This document shows positions 57,989 through 64,000 of a stretch of 64,000 bases of DNA, in pieces. The DNA comes from Apostichopus japonicus (lineage: Eukaryota; Echinodermata; Holothuroidea; Aspidochirotida; Stichopodidae). The stretch covers positions 13,133,513 through 13,197,512 of the forward strand of contig NC_092577.1 of the NCBI RefSeq assembly GCF_037975245.1. Direction: 5' to 3'. Below the pieces are notes generated by a model. It was not told the DNA's origin. It did not search any database and worked only from the letters and a program-made list of their open reading frames with translations. Numbering within the stretch: position 1 is the stretch's first letter; the number at the start of each line of letters is the position of its first letter. The position numbers and the translations under genes were made by a program.

Positions 57989-60842
57989 ATTTCCTTATAT
58001 CGGTACTTCTTCAGCTATTTTACACGGAGAGAAATGTGCATACTGGGAACGACTATAAACGAGATCTCTGCTCTACCTATTTGAACAAAGTATATGGGAG
58101 CTTCAACGGGCCTCCTTCTCCGCTCACAATTTCTTTCAAAGTCTACAATCGAGAACTACCGGAACTATTTCACTCTTTTTAAAACTTATGATTGAGTAAT
58201 ACTAGCTATGCTTTGGCAGATTTGACGATCAAACTCAAAAGCTGATTTTACTTGAATAAAGCATCGCATACTTCTGCCATCTTCCTCTGTATGAATTGTA
58301 TTGAATGTTTTTTTTTTTGCTTTTTATAATTTCATTTAGCATCCAATGTCCGATGTAAATGTTTAAAGTTAAATGGGTCTAATCGGAAATAATTTACCCA
58401 GTGTGTTGTGCTATGATAACCCGTGGGGCTTGGAGTTCAAATTTCGACGTAATACCAGTCATACAACTAATAGTTTAATGGCCAGCATAGAGCATGTATA
58501 ATATTTGTTACTGACGTTCAGTTGATAAGCCATAACCACATCTTCTTTCGAATTATCTAATTGTGTAAATTCTTGGCATCCGTACAAAGAAAAAAACTTA
58601 ACCACATTTGATTACAGGCTTTATTTGTCTCTCCAATTACTGTTAAAACCAGAACAAGGAAGTTTACACAGGTCAACCACAAGTTAAGTATTTTGTTCAC
58701 TAACTTCAGAATGAATGCATAGCAATGATGTATTATTCATCATAATCACCTTCGTGGAGCTTATTGTCTGAGTAGAGAGCGGTTGAAAGAGTGGGCGGAG
58801 GGGGGGGGGGGGGGCTGGGGATAATGATGGGACATGGCATCAGGTACAGATGTGTCCACCCAGTTTGATAATAATTATTGTGTGTTGTATTTGTACATGG
58901 TGATGTGACAAAAAGCAAAATATGTGAAAATGGAGGATGCAAAATGGAACAAATTAAAGTTGAAGAATTTAAAACAGTTGTAGATGTTGTACCGCTTTTA
59001 CCTTTTATAGGTCAATGTAGTCCTACTTTACTTTTTGTAGCTATTGTAATATTCTGTCTATACCAGTGGGGAAGGTGTGGGGGACTTACGTACCCGTTAT
59101 TTTCCCTCAGAGAAATTGTTGTTTCTGCATGGAGGGTTAAATGCAAAATAGTGTTATCATTCCCATCATTTTAATACATTTTTGTAGTACAACTTTCATA
59201 TAGAATGAGATTTTTCTCAACTGTTTGGGATTTTTCATTAAACACAAGCTTAACATATATCATAATAATGGCAAATGGGTTTGCTCCTTTTTAATTTGTG
59301 TAGTGTAACTTACCATTATTGAACCACAAAGTGAAATGCACTTAATAAGGAAGTCACCATTTCAACATCGCAAGAGGTCATTGAACAAAAAAATTATAAT
59401 TTCAGGATGGAGTAGAAAGTTTTAAATATATTATTCTATATGGAAATTCCTTTTGACGTTCATTAATGATACCCGCATTTTAAATCTAAATGGAATCCGT
59501 TACACGTTAAAGCTACGTGTTGCTACAATATGTCCAAAGCATGTATAACATAAAACGTAATTGGTTATCATCAGTCCAGCGATTTGGGCTTCCAAGAGAG
59601 TTATCAACAGTTGAGTTCAGAACAAAAGATTTTGTGTCGCCCTACATTTTAATGTAACATATATATATTTTTATATATTTCATTTTTTATTTGCAAATAC
59701 AACCTAATTATCTCTTTCTGTGATGTGATTTCGGTGGACTGTCCATAACTACATGTATTTTCCAGATGGTATCTTCTGTTAGTTAACGGTAGATTTTAGT
59801 ACCGCTTAGTTTTGTGAAGGATTCATTGCAGGCAATACCTTTAACATCTCCCTTCCAACTTTCCAAGACATTATCATCAGGCTTCAGCAATGAAATTTAT
59901 GAGAGTATCATTTATCCTAAGACTTCTGCAATTGGAGATACATAACACATTTATGCTGGTATCCAACGTAGCCTGATGTTGAAGATATTGCGGTTTCGAA
60001 ATCTACTCCAAAGTTTAATTGCTAAGTAAGATATCACGGGATGACTTAACGCAGTATTTTCTAGTGCAAACATGCTATAACTCCCTATTGCGGAGATGAC
60101 ATTTTCACCCCCCCCCCCCGTAAGAATATTCCCCTCTCTCCGGCGTCCACTGCTTACCTCAGCCGTGTGAGCATCAACAGAATGGCTTGGCTTAATGGTA
60201 TTGTCAGTTCTAGTGTCCCAGCTAAAAGAAAAGAAATTAAAAAATTATCTAGGTGAATGGAAATACCCAGCATCAACATAGATGTTCACTGTTTTACAGC
60301 TATTGTGGCATCGCCATGTAGTTTTCGAGAAAAAAAAATTGTATTTGAATTACACTAAACACCCTTCCAAGCTAGGTATGTTTATGTCTGTCACCTCTGA
60401 CCTCTTCTTAATTAGCCCATTTTGCTTAGTGGAATATGTCAGTATAAAGTGCTGTATATTAGTGTCTAAGTATTGCCAAGTAATAAATCAGCTTTTTCAT
60501 TATCAAACCTAAGTCATTTTATCAATGGACTTGTGTGAGGCTAAGTTTATCATTACCATTTATCTTTCGACTTTTTCCAATCTAGCCAAATAACCTTGGC
60601 ATTTAGTGCGACTAAGACCAACACCAGTGGATGTGGGACATTGCAGCCATCGTCGGGTAGAAACTGAGTCGCGGACAATAACACAATTGGTTACCATTTT
60701 TGTCCAATTTTCGCCCACTTTTGTCACAAACCGTGGGTTGATAAGCTTTTCGGGTAACCTATTATCTTCCACCACTCTCCCATTTCACATGTTTGATTAC
60801 GTGTGTGTGTGTGTGTGAACGGGTGTATGTGACTCCGCTTGT
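57989..60842. other. Upstream region of the RTK gene
   Basis: Must contain the promoter; I see no clear TATA box or initiator. G run at 58800-58812, C run at 60109-60119. No other gene supported. Confidence 0.5.
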
Positions 60843-62277
60843 AAAAACGAAACTTGATAAAGAAACATCACGTGGTAGGTAAATAACCCATAGTAAGTAC
60901 ATTATCCCTATTGTTTACGGTTGAGGTCAAAGTTAATCTTAGGTCAACAGAGGTCAAAATTGAAACACTATACATTGGTAAGGCAAACTTCAATTGAGCT
61001 AGTACTTGGTGTGTGTTTGCAGTGTGTGTTCACAATAGTTAATCGATATGCTCACTTCAAGGTCATCTGGGGCGGAGAGAGATCAAACTATGAAAACTTC
61101 GTCATTTCAATAGCTTGATAAGGGAAACTTCCATTGAGCTCATACTTGGTACGTGCGTGTTCACCATGGTTAGTACAAGATCCACATTGTTAAGGTCCAA
61201 GGTCATGCCAGGGCAACAGAGGTCGAATGTCGTGTCATATCAACAGAGGTCTTAAAAAGAAGAAGTCGAATTATGCTCATGTTTTCCTGCTATTTGAGTC
61301 ACGGTGATCTGGATAACCTATTCTGATTAAACAGTGAGGTTGAGATTGTGTTCATAGGCAGATCCATCAGGGATGGGGGAAGGGGGCAGGAAGGCTGTCA
61401 CCCACGTTTTTCCTAATTATATTTATGGGTCCCAATTTGCGTTGCAATTTCATTGTGTCCCGTTAATTGTTGAGGTACCAACGAGATTTATTTATTGATA
61501 ACAGGAAACACGTTGAAGAAACACTTTAGGCCAATCCGATACCGCCGTTTCTCCTGATCTTGAACAGGTGTAACAATTTTTCTGTGATAAATTGCTCGAA
61601 ATCTAAATTCGTCATTATGCGGTTATACATCTAATGGCTTTCCACTATCGTCAGGAACCCAAGATGGAAGGCGGTTTGGTTAGTGGTGAAAGCAAGAAAG
61701 CAAGCTATAAGGCAATACAAGAGAGGTATAGATCTCTACACTGGCAATTACCGACTATATCATGGAAACTTCTGCAAAATAAAAGATGGTAAGTCCTTCA
61801 TTTGATAAACATCGAGATGAAGTGCGTTGAGTACGATTACACAGTAATTACACTACGATGGTAAATACGAGTACCAAATATTGTACTCGAATACGACTAT
61901 GAATCCATCATGATGTCTGATACGATTACATTGCAACGTTGGAAGTTTACGGGGTACGAGTATGGACTCACTATAAATGTTACAGACTAAGCGAAATGCA
62001 TTTTGGTAATATCTGGTTTATCACTCGCTTTAGGAGACAAAGGTGAAAGTTGATTGTAACAATAGACAAGAACATCTCCTTTTCCAATGAAAGAAATTTC
62101 GCAAAAGAGGAGATAAATGGGCTCGGAACAAATGCTTTACTTTAAAGGTAATTCATTTAGCACATCGGGCAGAAAAGAAAGAAGAACTTTCTTTTCGTCA
62201 CAAATGAGATAAACATTGAGAAGGAATTGCACTGAGTGTTATGACGTATAAATCTATATCTTTATCATATTATGGCC

Positions 62278-63280
62278 CTTTTGTTTTAAATTGAAATTGA
62301 TTTTAATATTGAAAAATATTTATTTCCACTTCAACATAACATACACAAAGTGAACATATAACATTTGAATATACAATACAAATACATTCCATAGGAATTA
62401 AACAATTGATATATACAAATGATGTGAAGTGGGGGAGACCTGGCAGAAGCAGAGCTTATAAAGGCCAGGCCACCAAAAAAAAAAACACCTCTCCACCAAA
62501 ATGCACCTAAACATAGGAAAAGAAACTAGAAACTTTACACGTGCTTATTTAATAAAGACCGTTTTTAGTTGTTTTTTAAAATGTAAAAGTGATTTTGAAC
62601 TATTGACCTGGGTATCTAGGGTGTTTTAAAACCTAGGACCAGTATATCTAACAGTTAGTTTTGAAGTTGCAGAAAAGGTAGGTTCACGAAATAAATTTGA
62701 CTGTTGTCTGGTAGTATGGTCATGAATTGTATTAGTAGGAGTGTAAAAAGATGAAAACTTTGTTGGAAGCAAGCATTCCCACCACTTGAACATAAAAATA
62801 CCCAACTGATAATGATAAATGTCAAAATTTGTCAGTAACTTAAGCTCACTAAATAAATGGGAGGTATGATCACGATAAGATGCATTACAGACTATTCTTA
62901 CAGCTCCTTTTTGTAGGAGAAAGAGGGAGTTTACTTTATTGGGAGAAGAGTTTGCCCAGGATATAGCACAATAATGAAGATGAGGAATTATTAAATTTTA
63001 TAAATAGAGAGTAGAATATTATTTGGAATAAATGATTTAATTTTATACATGACACCTACAATTCTAGCAACATAAGTTTGTACTTTATGAATATGTGGCT
63101 TCCAATTCATATGATTATCAATTAACACACCAAGGAATTTAGTAGTGCTAACATTACAAATCAGCTGATTATCAATCTTTATATTTATATCACAGACCGC
63201 TTATTGGTAAGGACGAAAAATCATAAAGTTTGTTTTATCAATGTTTAAAGATAATTTATTAGCCCGAAACCAAACAGATA
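62278..63280 (-). mobile_element. 5'-truncated non-LTR retrotransposon (CR1/Jockey-like) insertion
   Basis: Absent from copy A, where the empty site is at about 34731. The minus strand reads WFRANKLSLNIDKTNFMIF, TKFLGVLIDNHMNWKPHIHK and VARIVGVMYKIKSFIPN, typical of the RT thumb of CR1/Jockey-type elements, followed by stops, a 3' UTR and a short A-rich tail at 62278-62290. Flanking CTTT on both sides may be the target duplication. Confidence 0.88.
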
Positions 63281-63613
63281 CTTTAACCAGTTCCAGTCGG
63301 AATATGACATTAACAAGAGAATTAAGTTACACAGATGAATTGCCATCAGCAAAGAACTTAAATAATAATTTATTTACATAAAATGATGAAAGTACTTTGT
63401 ATCAAAATTTGAGAGATGACCCTTGAAAAATGTGCTCATCAACTAAAGGTTCTTACGTCACACAGAAGACCACCAGTTGCGTTTGTCAGCTGCATCTTGG
63501 TGGGAGGCAGTCTCGATCCCCTTCTTGGATGTTGCCTTCAACAACCTCACGACCATACTCCCTCCTATTTATTAATTTTATTAATAATGTACAGGATATT
63601 TTACAGGATACAC

Positions 63614-63614
<1 letters not shown>

Positions 63615-63652
<38 letters not shown>
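63615..63652. repeat. (TA)n microsatellite (empty site)
   Basis: Equivalent of the TA tract at 36026-36561 in copy A, but without the ribozyme element. Confidence 0.93.
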
Positions 63653-63660
<8 letters not shown>

Positions 63661-63787
63661 ACATACATACATACACACACACATCTACATACATAAATTC
63701 ATAACACCTTCTATACTCTTAAAAATGTGTATAATTACCATCACCTGCTTCTGAAGGTCGGAAAAGTATTTAAAAACTTAAACATGT

Positions 63788-64000
63788 TCAAATCTGTCCC
63801 ATACTCTCATCTGTTTTGTCTTCTCTGGATTGAAGATAACGTCCCTCTTCGTCTTCTTGAAGAACAGCCAGCAGTTCAGTTACATCCACCTCTCCTCCAT
63901 CCTCATTGATGGGATGTAGCTCCCGAGGCTGTCTTAGCTGAGGATTGGTACTTCCGGAGGAAGTTAACATCCGTCCTTGTAAGTTTTCTCCATCAGGTTC
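63788..64000 (-). CDS. Last exon of a second, paralogous receptor tyrosine kinase
   Basis: 213 nt, the same length as exon 13 of the first gene; TGA at 63788-63790, exon start exactly at the window edge. Residue changes from copy A include SH to LQ near the start, D to N in the HPI-x-EDGG segment, and S to Y giving EEGRYLQS, which puts one tyrosine in a tail that has none in the other gene. The rest of the gene lies beyond 64000. Confidence 0.88.
   Translation of the reverse strand, partial: EPDGENLQGRMLTSSGSTNPQLRQPRELHPINEDGGEVDVTELLAVLQEDEEGRYLQSREDKTDESMGQI

Larger units (their letters stand above)
60843..64000. repeat. Segmental duplication, copy B
   Basis: Near-identical to 33157-36912 in the same orientation. 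The junction lies in AAAAACGAAACTTGAT, shared by both copies. Differences are listed under copy A. Confidence 0.92.

Noticed and set aside
60560-60775. 71-codon minus-strand frame with a repeat-like look
   Set aside because: No recognisable motif and no splice context; could be part of an unknown repeat but not supportable.

Overview
This window is from an animal nuclear genome. Genes are split into short exons with GT/AG introns. Most of the DNA is introns and intergenic sequence full of microsatellites, MITEs, tRNA-derived SINE-like repeats and retrotransposon fragments. Gene content (NXPE-like esterase-fold protein, SLC16-like transporter, an orphan receptor tyrosine kinase) and the repeat style fit a marine invertebrate deuterostome. 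An echinoderm such as a sea cucumber is my best guess, but it is an inference, not proven from the sequence.

Layout. 1-4.3 kb: repeats (the end of a fold-back transposon, a non-LTR retrotransposon fragment, a ~190-bp tandem repeat). 4.3-10.7 kb, + strand: the last three exons of a monocarboxylate-transporter-like (SLC16/MFS) gene whose 5' end I cannot find; its introns carry several non-autonomous DNA transposons with perfect target-site duplications. 12.4-21.5 kb, - strand: a four-exon NXPE-family gene with one apparent frameshift and one non-canonical splice acceptor. 26.7-31.6 kb, - strand: a Ty3/gypsy retrotransposon of CsRn1 type (tRNA-Trp primer site, CHCC Gag knuckle) with three coding lesions. 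36.7-58.0 kb, - strand: a receptor tyrosine kinase gene that I can assemble completely from 13 exons. Every splice phase agrees and the coding length is 2700 nt (899 aa). Its order is signal peptide, VWC, novel domain, VWC, novel domain, transmembrane, tyrosine kinase, short tyrosine-free tail. 60.8-64.0 kb: a second copy of the region downstream of that gene, ending with the last exon of a paralogous kinase that continues beyond the window. The kinase genes are therefore in a direct tandem array with a repeat unit of ~27.7 kb.

The most unusual items are: (i) ~340-bp elements, found as a tandem dimer (20.5-21.2 kb) and as a monomer-plus (36.1-36.5 kb), that combine a tRNA-like Pol III-type promoter region with a type I hammerhead ribozyme core, i.e. 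retrozyme-like elements, one of them absent from the duplicated copy of its own locus; (ii) the orphan receptor kinase with alternating VWC and unrecognised ~148-residue modules; (iii) a family of fold-back elements with AGTAGT termini, exact 6-bp target-site duplications and a small conserved protein. The three cellular genes show no functional link to each other; they are simply neighbours.
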